From Plasmopara viticola (taxonomy: Eukaryota; Oomycota; Peronosporomycetes; Peronosporales; Peronosporaceae), in the NCBI GenBank assembly GCA_001695595.3, contig MBPM02000003.1, positions 2,170,001 through 2,234,000 of the forward strand: DNA of 64,000 nt. Direction: 5' to 3'. Below, piece by piece: positions 47,471-59,009 of this stretch (its first letter is position 1; each line of letters starts with the position of its first letter). Made by a program: the position numbers and the translations under genes. The notes beneath the pieces were generated by a model. It worked only from the letters and a program-made list of their open reading frames with translations, ran no database searches and was not told the DNA's origin.

Positions 47471-47660
47471 GAGTTTTAAAGGCAAAAAAATGGTGACGAG
47501 TGCGGAGATTATAGAAGCCCGCACCACCCACTCCCGGTAAAAAGGTGTCGATGAGATTACATTGCTATCGTTGAAGTAGTAATTGCTTTGGTGACACAGT
47601 ATTTCGGGCCTGGCACGAGGTCAATCTCTTACCGTACCCGTCCGTTTGGAAGAAATTTTG
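47370..47660. repeat. Dispersed repeat, copy 2 (partner at 27850-28130)
   Basis: Matches listed under the partner. It lies directly upstream, in the minus-strand sense, of the gypsy reverse transcriptase remnant at 46420-47470, so it probably derives from the protease or 5' reverse transcriptase part of the same element. Confidence 0.7.
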
Positions 47661-49949
47661 ATGACGGCATACTTTGAGCAAGAATATAGTCGAAGGTAGT
47701 ACAATCTTGTTCAAAGGAACACCTTGAGATGGAAACGGTCAACCTTAAGCTGAAGAAGACATTGCGCTGGAATGACCTATCCTTCAAGCAAAAAAATATG
47801 AATGAGTTGCACTCACCAATGCGATTTCAGCATCTACGCGAATTTAATTCTTCTGTGCAAATCGACAATGACACCCACGACTTTCCAATTCCCCAAACCA
47901 CTAACGTTCCTGATATAACGAGGCTCGGGAACTTTTCCTTTTTAAGTCTCAAATGTGAAAATAAGCTCTAGCAAATATTGTGAACGGACTTTGCAAAAAA
48001 TCGGCTAAATATATTCAGCAAGGTCAGCAGGGTCAAGGACAAGGAATAATAATTCATCTGTGAAAAAAAAACAAAATCACTACATTCTTTAACCTACCAA
48101 GGGCAGGCTTATAAAGATATAGTTATGTTGAGAAATAACATGAAGAGCTATTAAATAAATTGGATGATAGCACTCCTAGACTTTAAAAAAGAGGAGTACT
48201 TTTATGTGGAGGGCTTCGTGTAAGAAACGTGCATAAATGAGTACTAGGAGCTCTTTGTAAAATGGCGCTGTAGTTCTAGTTGAAACGGCTTCGACTCAGC
48301 CAATTAAATGCCGTTGGAATCTGAATAAAGGAAGGTTGGGCTCTTTGTACGTAGTCTCGGACCTGTGGCCGTGCGTTGGTAAACGGTAGGAGTAGTCGAG
48401 AGTTGTTTAAGACACCTTTGGGCGCCATATTCGCGAGACAGCTAATCGGAGATGACTGAGTTTGCACGTATTGACCATTTTACCGCTTTACATATAGGAT
48501 CAGGAGCTTCTTCGATTCTTAAAAACACATGTGCTTTTAGGAGTAGGAGAGAAAAGGGTCAAAGCCTAGATCTTTGATTTGAGCTTAGTTTCTTTGCCGA
48601 AATAGTTGTGTGCCTTTACAAAAAATGACTGAGCGTAATCAGCAAGATAAGGAACTCAATTGCGTCCGCCCACTGTAAGCAAACAAAATTGTACGACAAG
48701 GATGCAAGGGTAAGCTCAAATATGTTTACAAAGGAGATAGTTTTTTTTTTCAGTACAAAAAGCTGCCGCTTGAAATGGTACGCTTTTGTTAAAAAAAAGG
48801 AGTGATAATTAAAACTTCTACCCCTTTTAATGGGATTTATTCGGGTTTAAGTGGAATAGGTTATATCGGGCGCTACACAAAGTGGATCTAATTCGAATTT
48901 CTTTTGATTTGTCGTTTAAGAAAAGAAAATTTTAAACTAGCTTACGCTATTTTGAAAGTTCCTTGTATCAAAAGACTTTTTCTCACTAAAAGAATCCATA
49001 GCAGAGTGGTGGCTTTTAGTGTGCACCAGGCATGTATCAATAATAAAGCAGTGGTTCAATTATTTAGTCGCTCACTATTTGAAATTTTCGATACAAAGAG
49101 ATCGAAGTGTACCATGGACGTCAGCTTGGCAGTCTGAAAGACAAGTGTATGACATTGTCAGCGAGCTTATGAACATCTTTCTCGACGAAATCAATAAAAC
49201 ATATGGCCGGTAGAAATGTGCTGACACGACATCGATCTTGTGCCACGACGAAGGCCCCGTCCTTAGACCTAGGAAGAAACAGTCGATAGGTAAAAGAAAC
49301 ATAGCTTGAGCATTAAAGTCTCTCTTCTCAAATCTTTTGCATGACGAAGGCCACAGGCGATCGGCGTATTGCCCGCTTTTAACGGACTATACTATTATAC
49401 TCTCCTAGCGGATTATTTGTTTCTTTGGAGAATCATGACCCTTGACTCCATGACCGACCGCACCATTCTGTAGCGCCATCGTTTTGACTGTCGGCTTTTA
49501 TCTGGTAATAATCAGGCCCAGCGATATTCCGCTAACAAAACTCAATACTTCCAAAGAAATGCTATAAGATTAAGTCATGGTGTTCCAAGGCTTATACAAT
49601 ACAACTTCCACGATCAATCGCATGGCCTTCAATGCACTGTGCCTGCTCCGCGACTTTGCCTCACGTAATTTTATTAAAAAGCCACTTTGATAATGATTTC
49701 GGTGCAATAGAAGCACACTGAATGCATCTCAAACAAATATTGTAGGTCGACGCAACAATCGTTTGCACACCAGATAAAAAGTGCACTTTCTGCTCACTGA
49801 AAAGTCTACCATGTTAGTTAATACGAAGCACGTGCTATTCCAGAAAATGGTCGTAATTTATGTATATCTAAAACCCTTTAAGTCTGAGTGAAATACGTCC
49901 GTGGCTTAAGCTAGTATTTGCTTTACAAATACACGAGGAAGTACGCTGG

Positions 49950-50920
49950 TTTGATCCAACCGTCATCTTATCTGCCAAACAAGAATGTTACGTCGTCACG
50001 ATGTGATGAGCATCAAGCAGGATTCGATGCCGTAAATTGTTTTTGGTATAGGCGCCAATTTCGTTGCTTCTATGTGAAGATCGAGTGTGCATTGTGTGCT
50101 ATCAGACACAGAAAACTACTCCGTGCACGACAAGGAGCTATTTGCCATGCGTTGAGATTGAATCAAAGACACAGTGAGCATTCTCGGGCTAGCCGACGTT
50201 GACCATCCACGTCACTCACAAGTCTTCATCGTTTTTTCAACCGCATGAGTCGGTCAACCGCATTTTTCTTGAAGTACACTTTTGTGGTAGATTACAGACC
50301 GGGACAGTTTTTTAGTCTATGCTATCCCATGGTATCCACATAGTGTAGTGCCTCAAATACTAGCCCTTAGTGACGGAATTACAGCAGCGTATTGATGCGG
50401 CACAACATTCATTAGGATTTAATATACTTGCATACATCAGGTCACGGAACACTGAAGGCGCTGAGCCAGAACACTTGCAGATTTATTCACCGCTACTTTC
50501 AACGATAAAAGCATCGATAAGCTCAGTGCTTTGCTCATTTTCATTACAAAAGACACCGATCTACACACGAATAGCTTTCACAAAATCATGACACGTCTGA
50601 GGGTGCTCACCAGGGCCAAATAATACGTAGCACTTCATTCCTTCTAGTCCAACTTACATAAGCGGTCTCACGAGTGTGTCCGCTACTGTGGATCTTCCAA
50701 CGTGTAAGGCTGTCGCATTCGCTACAGCATCCCCCTCCAACCTCCTCTTAAGGTGATAAAGCTCTGGTTCTCAGTGTCGATAAATTCTACACATGGTCTT
50801 CTCTCGGACTCGATAGGAACTCAGACGCGAAATTTGCTATTGTATATGATAGCACGGTGCGCTATGTTGACAATTTTATACCACCGTCAGTCGTCTTGAG
50901 CTTCTCTTCTTATTACGTCA
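49950..50920 (+). mobile_element. Ty3/gypsy RNase H-integrase remnant
   Basis: On the plus strand, NYSVHDKELFAM at 50114-50149 is an almost perfect gypsy RNase H motif (YPVHDKELLAM). It is followed by ADVDHPRHSQ, and by RMSRSTAFFLKYTFVV with DYRPGQ at about 50244-50310. Further on, HKRSHECVRYC near 50660 fits the integrase zinc finger. LQPPLKVIKLWFSVSINST with LLSDSIG near 50740-50815 fits the integrase core entry (LQPLPxPxxxWxSVSMDFVxGLPxDSxG). AIVYDSTVRYVDNFIPP near 50830-50885 fits the next strand (ILVFVDRLTKMxHxIP). Stops and frame changes throughout. Confidence 0.8.
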
Positions 50921-52705
50921 GCAATTTGAGAGAAGCTCTATTTTTTGTTAGATACCAACCTCTTGATGCTCACGGCTGCGTGGCGCACTCAAACACCGAT
51001 TTGAGACTGACTCTGAGCATCTGGATGATAAGACACTGAGTACAACATCCGGGTAAACCTTGAATTTCACTAAAGTCTCTTAGCTACGGCGCAACGTACG
51101 CTGCCTACGAGACTGATATTACAAGCATCTCTGTCTAACAGAAAATGTTTCCATATAAAAGTCATCTTCGAAAACACTACATTCTACATATTTTCAGTCC
51201 TTAACTCCTCCAAGAGTTCAGTGACTTCGAGCCTTCGAGCTTCTGCGCTTAATAAGAGGCATGATTCGCCAAGTTGTGGACGCTAGCATTCTTTTCAATT
51301 GATGCACAAGTCGTGTGAAGCGATGATGTCCTACTAACGATTACTCCTATGGGTCGTTCTTGACATCCGAAATCAACATCAGTATCACATATCTTCCTTT
51401 TCCTGAGGTGATATGTTACCCTCTTTTGGTCGAGCTTCGGTATTCACCCGAAGTGAGGTCCGCTACACACTGTGACTCGCAGATTTGTGTTAGAACCTTT
51501 TCACCCACAGTTGGTGACCCACTTGTAAAGTGCCTGTGTGTAAAGCGCTTTCTATAGCCCCTTCGGCAGCCAGTGCTGCCAGCAAAGCCTGGCTACTCGT
51601 TAGAAACGTTCAAAGACGTCTTCGCGTTTATCTTCGTAGAAATACCAGTACTCCCATATTTATCTCGGCCGTTTACCTGGTCATGAATCACCTAGGCCTT
51701 TTTGTGCGGGATTGAGCGGCTAATAACAACGGCCTAGCTCCGCCGCTTATTCTAGCGTCTGTGCTCTTGTAGCCATGACACATAACTAAGTCATTGCTAA
51801 TCAAATCAAAGATCTAGAGGACTCCGTGCTGTTGTACTACTCGAATTTGTACAAATTTTTCCGACGCTAGGGACGTCTCGGATCGCTCCCTTAGCCAGAT
51901 AAATAGAAACTGACCCAATTTGTTGCTCTCTCGTAGTGTCTCAGCTAGTCTTTTTGACATGGTGAACTGTTTATTGGCGCGCAAAGTTTTTTCATGATAT
52001 CCACCACATCCGGACTTCTGCGACTGCTGCCGTCCTCACGAGAGCTTGGCTTCTGTGGTTTATAATATCTAATGAAGATTTAGCTCTCCACAGTAGGGCG
52101 TCAAACATCTACTAAAGACCAGCATTTTTTGTTAATCTGAGGGCGCGGCTTCTGCCTGCGATCCGTCAAAACCCTTAACAAAGCAGAAAAATATCGTTGG
52201 GGCAGGCACAGGTGAGGTAGATTTATGGGCGATTGCCCGCTTATTTTCAAGGCCTTTCAGGTTAAAAGAACACAAACGCAACGCACCATCGAGGGTCATA
52301 CCCCCTTTTGTAGCCATTTCAACTTTTTTGGAAGATGAATGAAATCCTACGGCTAGACTTTTACTGCCTGGACCTGCAACATATGACTGCTCGAAGAGTT
52401 CAAGGTTTATGACGTAATCCGGCTGCTTAGCAGCGTACGCACGTGACCACCCAACAAAGCCAACAAGTACCTTGAGCACGCGTCAGACAGCCATTCTAGA
52501 GTCTTTGTGAGGGTTTGGCTACACGCATAGTTGTAAGATCGATTATGTATTGCTAGCAGATGTGACAGTGGAAGATTTACGCTTTTACAGTAACTATTAA
52601 TTAATAAAGTATTTCTGTTTCTATCCTATCCTATCGCAAAAAATGTGCGTTAGCTTTTTTACGCTGAAAATTGTAATTATCACGTCACATTTTTGGTTGC
52701 TACAG

Positions 52706-53560
52706 CTAGTAGCGAAAAGACTTGTGGGTTAACTCAAGGCGGATAGCGTCTTTCAGCGACTTGAAGATGGATGGAAATGCCATGACATCGCGAGGCTTCG
52801 CGTCCACCCATAACTTGTTGAAACGGGTGAAGATCGTGGCTGTACACATAACTATTCAATGTAGAACATCAAATGAAAACCATATTGGTAGACGAACCGT
52901 AGAAATTGTGAAGCTGCCGGAGTCCGGCATCCACCGTGTCGTCTCCCCCATCAGTGCTTAGGCGGTACAGCTCGACATCCACTAGACGATCGTCCATCAG
53001 TTCGACAACAAAGGCAGTGACATTAATTCCGGTCACGGCGAACGGGTACCAGCGCGTTAGGTGATTTGACTCCTCCAAAGCCCTGCCTCGTGAAGTGAAG
53101 GACACTCACCAAAAGTTACCATGCTGTCTATGTTGTATAGAATGTTACAAACGCACCGTTGGGCTTCAATTTTATAAACTTTACTAAAGTATAGTAGTTG
53201 AACCAACGAGAGAAGGCCCATACCTCGAAAATCCGACATTGGGTCCGTGCCTATGGAACACATAAGATTTCGGGTCATGTATACATAGACAAATTGATAC
53301 CACCAGATCATACCTTGGAAGCCAATCTCTCCCCACTCCTTGGTAATGCGTCCACCTTCACGACGCACATCCGGCTTCAAATTCGTCCACAACTGCTCTA
53401 GCAACCTTTCATGCTCTAAGTTCGATGAGTTATACGCTTCATTTTTCAGCGCGTGCACTCGTTCATATACTTTGTTTACAAAGTTGCAGCGTTGAAGGCA
53501 TGTACGGACGTTGGCCATTAATCTAGAAAGCAACTCGCACAAATTGGTATTTTTCGACAT
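52706..53560 (-). CDS. ELMOD: ELMO/CED-12 domain protein (ELMOD-type GTPase-activating protein)
   Basis: Exons on the minus strand: 53560-53314, 53250-53157, 53082-52898, 52851-52706, giving 223 residues. Introns of 63, 74 and 46 bases (donors GTATGA, GTGCGT, GTTCGT) keep frame and restore the domain. The ELMO domain runs from about residue 30 to the end: LLEQLWTNLKPD, RITKEWGEIGFQG, TDPMSDFRGMGLLSLVQLL, EAQRALEESNHLTRWYPFAV, TGINVTAFVVELM, and FTRFNKLWVDAKPRDVMAFP. ELMOD proteins activate GTP hydrolysis by Arf/Arl GTPases; the SDFRG arginine (R91) fits the catalytic arginine of animal ELMODs. It is shorter than human ELMOD2 (293) because it lacks the N-terminal extension with a hydrophobic segment. 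The small gene upstream is on the same strand, with 125 bases between its stop and this ATG. Confidence 0.9.
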
Positions 53561-53685
53561 GTAACTTTACTTTTCACTCACGTAGTATCACTTTCGTCAA
53601 GATTTGCCCTCGTTGCTACGTCATGAAGCGTTTTCTCCATCTACAGCAATCACCGCGAATCGATAATAAGTCCAGGAGCCTAATC

Positions 53686-54015
53686 CTAAATCGTAACTTC
53701 ACGCACGAGAAACGGCTCATTGTTGAACACCACGTTACAGGTCTGCACCATCTGCGTCGAAAGTGCTAGCTCCGTGCGAAAACGCACGATACGCTCGTGC
53801 TCGTCCACTTCAGCACCTGTCGGACTGCATAGACGCTGCCATTCGTTCTCTCCATAGAAAAAGTGCCCTACACCCACTCGTAACAATCAGGAGATACAAA
53901 GTAACAAGCCTGATGGCATTTACACACAGATCTTGATCTTGACCCAGCGCCAAATACGCACAACGACCGTTTCATTAGCCGCTGCGGAACGACGTACTCG
54001 CGATCCTGCCGACAT
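53686..54015 (-). CDS. Small protein of about 89 residues, unknown
   Basis: Proposed exons on the minus strand: 54015-53928 and 53867-53686. The first codes MSAGSRVRRSAAANETVVV followed by RIWRWVKIKI. The second gives HFFYGENEWQRLCSPTGAE and, after a few residues, HERIVRFRTELALSTQMVQ, ending VREVTI. The 60-base intron (donor GTGTGTAAAT, acceptor GGTGTAG) keeps phase; donors two or four bases downstream are possible with other acceptors, so the junction is uncertain by a few residues. A basic N-terminus and a Trp-rich beta-like stretch are all that can be seen. I do not recognise the family. It shares a 249-base divergent intergenic space with the CLASP gene. Confidence 0.5.
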
Positions 54016-54242
54016 ACAATCCTTAATATGAAGTTTAATGTAATATTCTATATAACATTTCGAATTAAATAACTCAATAAAACGTTTCTAATTTTGACCA
54101 GTAATCGCGCGTAAAATTTAAATTGCAAACGGCGGCGACAACATGAAGGAGACAGCAGCGCTACTGAGCTCTACAGGTTTTGTTTGTCATGTGCAGTAGC
54201 TATCTAGCAAAATTCTCCTCACACACTAACAATTGCTTCTGG

Positions 54243-54347
54243 ATGCTCAAAACAATGCTCAAAAATGCTTGTTACAGCCATCAAGCAGCGCTTGACAGGA
54301 ATAACGGGACTTTTAGAGCAGCTTCGACGTCCAGACGCAGCTCTTGA
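54243..54347 (+). promoter_or_regulatory. Upstream ORF overlapping the CLASP start codon
   Basis: Two ATGs at 54243 and 54255 lie just before the CLASP ATG (54265) in a different frame and share a 34-codon frame that ends at 54347, inside CLASP exon 1. If the transcript begins upstream of 54243, scanning ribosomes would meet these first, which would lower CLASP translation. Whether the transcript includes them is unknown. Confidence 0.4.
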
Positions 54348-57300
54348 GTCCTCTGCCGAATTAATACCGTTTGCACTCCCCTGCTTACGTGATCACAACT
54401 CGAAAATTGCGCTTGGAGCACTGGAGATTCTCGAGCTGCTCGTCTCGAGCGCACCCGAAAGCACGCTTGGCTTGTATCTGAAACCTCTTTGGACCAGCCT
54501 CGTGGAACGACTTGGGGACAGCAAATTGCAGACTCGAGAAAAGGCTGTGGATGTAATTGTTAGACTTTCAGTCGTGGTGGATGTGACAATGGTCCTGGAC
54601 AAGCTCAAAGGCTGTATGAGTCACAAGAACTGGCGCACGCGCGAGCAGGTACAAAGAAAAGAAGATTTCAAAGGCTGTTTTTTATGTGTTATTTGATGAT
54701 TGCATATGTTTTTACAGAGCTTGCATGCCATTTGGAGGTGCCTGGAACAACACAATTTGTTCAAGGAGAAGCAGGAGGAACTTTTGGATGATGTAAGTCT
54801 TGATGGATAAGGTATTTATAATGAATTAGTTATGTGACGATTATATACAGGTGCTGGAGCTCTTGAAAGATTCGTCAAAAGATGTGCGCGATGCAGCAAT
54901 CACGGCACTGGAGAAATTTTACACATTTGTCGGACCATCGTTTCTGGTACGAGAATAAAAGTTGATGTGTCATCGGGGGTGTCATGACTAATCTTGGCTG
55001 TGTCTGGTTGACAGAGAGAGTTGGAACACAAGAACATTCGCCCAGCTCACATGAAAACATTGACAGACAGATTTAAGCAAATTCCAGGTGCACATGCAGT
55101 CTCAGCGCGTGATGCCGATTCAGTACGTCTAATATTGGCTGCATTGAATACGCGCGCAGAGCCAACAAGTGATCTTTTAGTTACAGGCATGCAATGACGT
55201 ACCCGACTCTTGCAACATTCTACCCGATCAGTTGTCGTCAATTTTGTCGTCGTACGATCTGCCAGTCTCGTCGTCATCATCTTCGATGGCACGATATTTG
55301 GAATCTGTACGAAGCCGAACGCAAAACGAGGCCAACGCTGCATCTGCTTTAGCAGAAAGCGAGCAATGTCCGTCCCAGAATTCCTCAATAGGCAGTCCAA
55401 CCGCCCAGGACTACGTAGAAAGCTCATTCGGAATCGACGGGAATGACGTGTCGGAGAAAGAATTGCAAAAGCAACTGAATGTAGTATTTGACAAACTTGA
55501 ATTAAAGAACAAGTGGGATCAGCGTGTGGCTGGATTGAAGATGCTTCAAAAGCTGGCAAGCCAATGCAGCATGGCTCAAAATAGTGGATTTGCGCTTGCT
55601 GTTCTGGCGCAGGGCTTACGCTCACTTCGTGAGCGTCTATGCCAGCAAGTGAGTGACTTGCGTTCTTCCGTGTCTAAAGAAGCTTGCGAGACAATACAGA
55701 CCCTTGCCGATACTCTTCGAGATGAGTTTAATGCGCATGCGGAATTTTGTTTAGGTAATTTACTAAAAGCGACATACGTGACTATCCAAGTGGTTTCGAC
55801 ATCAGCAGATACAACAATTAAACGCATGATTGAAAGCACGAGCAACGGCTACACGCGTGTGATACCTAAGTAAAAAGTAGTGCGCTTTAATGTACTCTTT
55901 ACGAATGCTAACAATTTTTGCTGTATTTCAAACTAATCAGATTGATTGAATGCGTCAAATCTCGCAACCAAGTGCTGCGATGCAACGCAGTATGCTATTT
56001 GACACTTATTCTGCAGAAGTGGAGTGTCAGTTTCCTGAGCAAGTACGTAGTGTGTGTTTGGGTGAAATTAGCGCTAATGTTGTTGTTTTAGACATTCGGA
56101 TTTGTTTGTACCGATAATGCCTGCTATTCTCCAGGATGCGCTGGGTGATGTACGTGCGCAATCTAGAAAATGTTATTGGGCTTTCCATCACCTCTTTCCG
56201 GTATGTTCCATGTGTAAACAAAGCTACGCTTATAATAACAAAATATGATGCATGATGGCTGTGAAACACAGGATGAAGGAAAACGCATTTTTGCCAGTTT
56301 GGATCGATCGACGCAGAAGAATTTGAATGATGATCCTTCAAAAGTTACAGCTAATTTTACGCGACAATCGGATCATAGCTCAATCGATACTTCAGTGCCA
56401 CAAAACTTAGAAATTGATCGGTTTGCGCTGCGAAAGGCAAATGCACTTCAGCCAACGGTCAGTGCCTCAATAGCAAAGGATGTAATTAAAGTTAGAACAG
56501 AGGATTCCCGCACCATCAATGCGGAAGAAGCGACAGCCGAAAAACTACCAAGAAGGGTACTAGGAGGAAGCTTGTCCTCAGTTGGAATTGATTCTGGAGC
56601 AGAGTTTCCGCGGATCCTTTCTCAAGGTCCAATGCGTGTTGGATTAGTAGGTCAAGCGAAATCGTTTGGTGTAAAGGATAGTGCTAATATTGCGAACGAG
56701 ACAGCAAGAAATGTTGCTATTGGTCCCCTTCGGGTATGGAGTGCACCGAAGTCATCGCAGTCAATTGACGCTGCTACCGAAAGCTTGTACACGTCGCGAC
56801 AAGAACCGTCAAATGCAGGTTTTCACACAAGCTCTCTGTCCCAGGCATTTAAAGCGCAGCGAGTTCAGCTTGCATCGGAATCCCATATGCCAGCTCAAGC
56901 GGAGATTAACGAAGGAGAGAATGGTCCAAAACGACTACCGCTTGCATCGGTGCCATCGCCGACTCCGTCTAAGGCTTCGAGCCCGAGATCTAACTCCTCA
57001 ACGAGTGAATTGAAAAAATCAGCGAAACGAATTGCGCCTGCAAATGGGTCGGAGCGACCAAAAATTGCACCTATACGAGTGACAGACATGCTTGAAAATG
57101 CTCTTCGAAAGATTGAGAGCAAGTCCTGGTCTACTAGATTGGAGGCTGCAGTATATATTGGAACATATCTACAACAGCAGGTCGACGGAATCGAAAAGGG
57201 TGAGAACAGAGATTACAAGCTGGACGATCATATTTCACTGGCTTTCATTAAGCATCTTAGCGATGCTCACTATCGCGTCTCTCAGGGAGTGCTGAAGAAT

Positions 57301-59009
57301 ATGTTACCGCTACTAAAAATTGCCAATCACAATCAGCGGCTGCTTCATCAATTGAAATTGGTGTTACCAAAGCTATTTCAAAAGTTTGTTGACACTAAGG
57401 AATCGGTTCGGGTAGTTGCAAGGGAAAATTTAGAGTATGTCGCGTTGACTGTTGACAACTCGACACTGGCTGCAATTATCATTTCAATGCTAGGTGATGG
57501 AAGCAACATGAAGGTCCGGGCTGCTATGTGTCACTACCTGCGCGAGCTGCTGCCAGGTGCTAAAGAATACATGAAACACGGTACAAACGGCAGCCACATG
57601 AGGACATTCTTGCTTAAAATCGCTCTTCTCAAGGAAGCAGACGTCCCAGTTTCTGTCTCATCAGCATGTGGTGAGCTTGTCTCGGTGGCGGCCCAGCTTT
57701 ATGGTCCAGAGATGAATGAGTCACTGGGGCTTCTTCCCCCATCCAAGCGCTTGATCGTGTCTAAGGTGCTTAAGACCAAAAAGATTGTGCTGAGGCCCGC
57801 TAATGTACAAAAACCACCATTTTCTGCGTCGACAGCTTTGCACTCAGAAGGATCACACGACAAAGACAACGACAATCAGGACATGGAAATTAAAGAATTC
57901 AAACCAGAGAGGAGCCGAAAACGAGTCGAGTCACCAAGCGCAACTTCCTCTGGCTCTGCTTGTCATATGAGCCAAAAACGGATATATACATTGTCCAAGT
58001 CTAGTGCCTCACTGGGCATCGAGGACCAAAAAATGGACGATCAACCAAGAAATTCTGCGCCAACTAATCGAATTAATGAGGTGGAGGTCAAAGCTACGTC
58101 ATCGAAATGCAATTTGCTCTCTTCTGCGTTGCCTGCGATGATGGTCACGGGCAAAGATAGCGAGCAGCTTGAAAAACTTCTACATGCGCTAGAGCAAAAC
58201 AACTTGTCAGAGACTGAAAAGAAACACGCACTTTACAAGGTGCGCGATCATTGGTGTGGCACTATGTGTGATTAGCAAGCGTAACATTTTGTACAAAACA
58301 GACTTTGCAGTGCATCAAGACTGAAGTGCCCAAGACTTGGGATCGCTGCTTTGGACGGCTGCTTTTGGTGCTTGTAGATGCTGCTACAGAGAACAATGTA
58401 TATGCCCTCAAGGTGCTACAACGGTTAGTGGAAGCGCAGCCATCTCGAGCGCAAATGTTCTTCGAATTGCTACTTCAGCGATTACTAGATGCAATGGTCA
58501 ATCAAGTTGACGTGGTACGTCAACGCCAAGCTGCAAAATTGCAGGCGACCTTTTTTATCTGTCTATGCTTGTTTGAACAGGCTCGTCATTTGATGGAGCG
58601 GATACTTCACGACCTTGTAAAATCTGCCCACGACTACGAGCTAACGTTGTCAACGCTGATCCACTTAGACTCTGACAGAGAGCCACCGACGGTGCAAGTC
58701 GTGCTTCGACTAATTAAGGTTTCTTTGCAGGCCTGCGAGCGCAATTTGTTTGAAAAGTCAGCATTTTTGTGCAATAGTGACGGAGCCAATCGCCTTATGA
58801 GGGTGTTAAAGCGACGCCTAGGACATGCAAGCTCCAGTGTTCGCAAGAGTGCAGTGGATTGTCTGGTAGCTTTCCATTTCGCGACAAATGAAAACAATTC
58901 AATTGTACCCAAGTATCTTGCCACAGAGCTGGACGGTACGCAACGGCGACTTGTTGAAATCTTTATTGATCGCGCCAAGATGAAACGGCACCATATCGGT
59001 CTTTGCTGA
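54265..59009 (+). CDS. CLASP: CLASP family microtubule-associated protein
   Basis: Nine exons: 54265-54648, 54718-54792, 54851-54946, 55015-55122, 55187-55869, 55941-56042, 56092-56200, 56272-58239, 58302-59009, giving about 1410 residues. All eight introns (49-71 bases) are GT-AG and keep frame. CLASPs use TOG arrays to stabilise microtubule plus ends and kinetochore fibres. TOG1 fills residues 1-215 (NWRTREQ, then IRPAHMKTL). TOG2 is about 305-515 (KNKWDQRVAGLKMLQKLAS, then ECVKSRNQVLRCNA). A Ser-rich basic linker follows; a third TOG is about 786-1010 (IESKSWSTRLEAA). The C-terminal CLASP domain spans 1150-1410 (KKHALYKTLQCIKTEVPKTW, SSVRKSAVDCLVAFH, LVEIFIDRAKMKRHH). I saw no clear SxIP end-binding motif in the linker. 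It is divergent from the 89-residue gene. Confidence 0.93.

Larger units (their letters stand above)
44759..52705. other. Gene-free tract of gypsy remains
   Basis: About 8 kb separating two gene islands. It holds a minus-strand gypsy pol remnant (46420-47470), a repeat shared with 27.9 kb (47370-47660) and a plus-strand RNase H-integrase remnant (49950-50920). A TGTGACGGCCCGGTAC sequence at 45389 resembles the start of some oomycete gypsy LTRs but I found no partner. No host gene is supported; frames such as 52132-52479 lack any domain. Confidence 0.6.

Noticed and set aside
52132..52479. 115-codon minus-strand frame next to the ELMO gene
   Set aside because: No domain or supporting context, and it lies within transposon-derived spacer.
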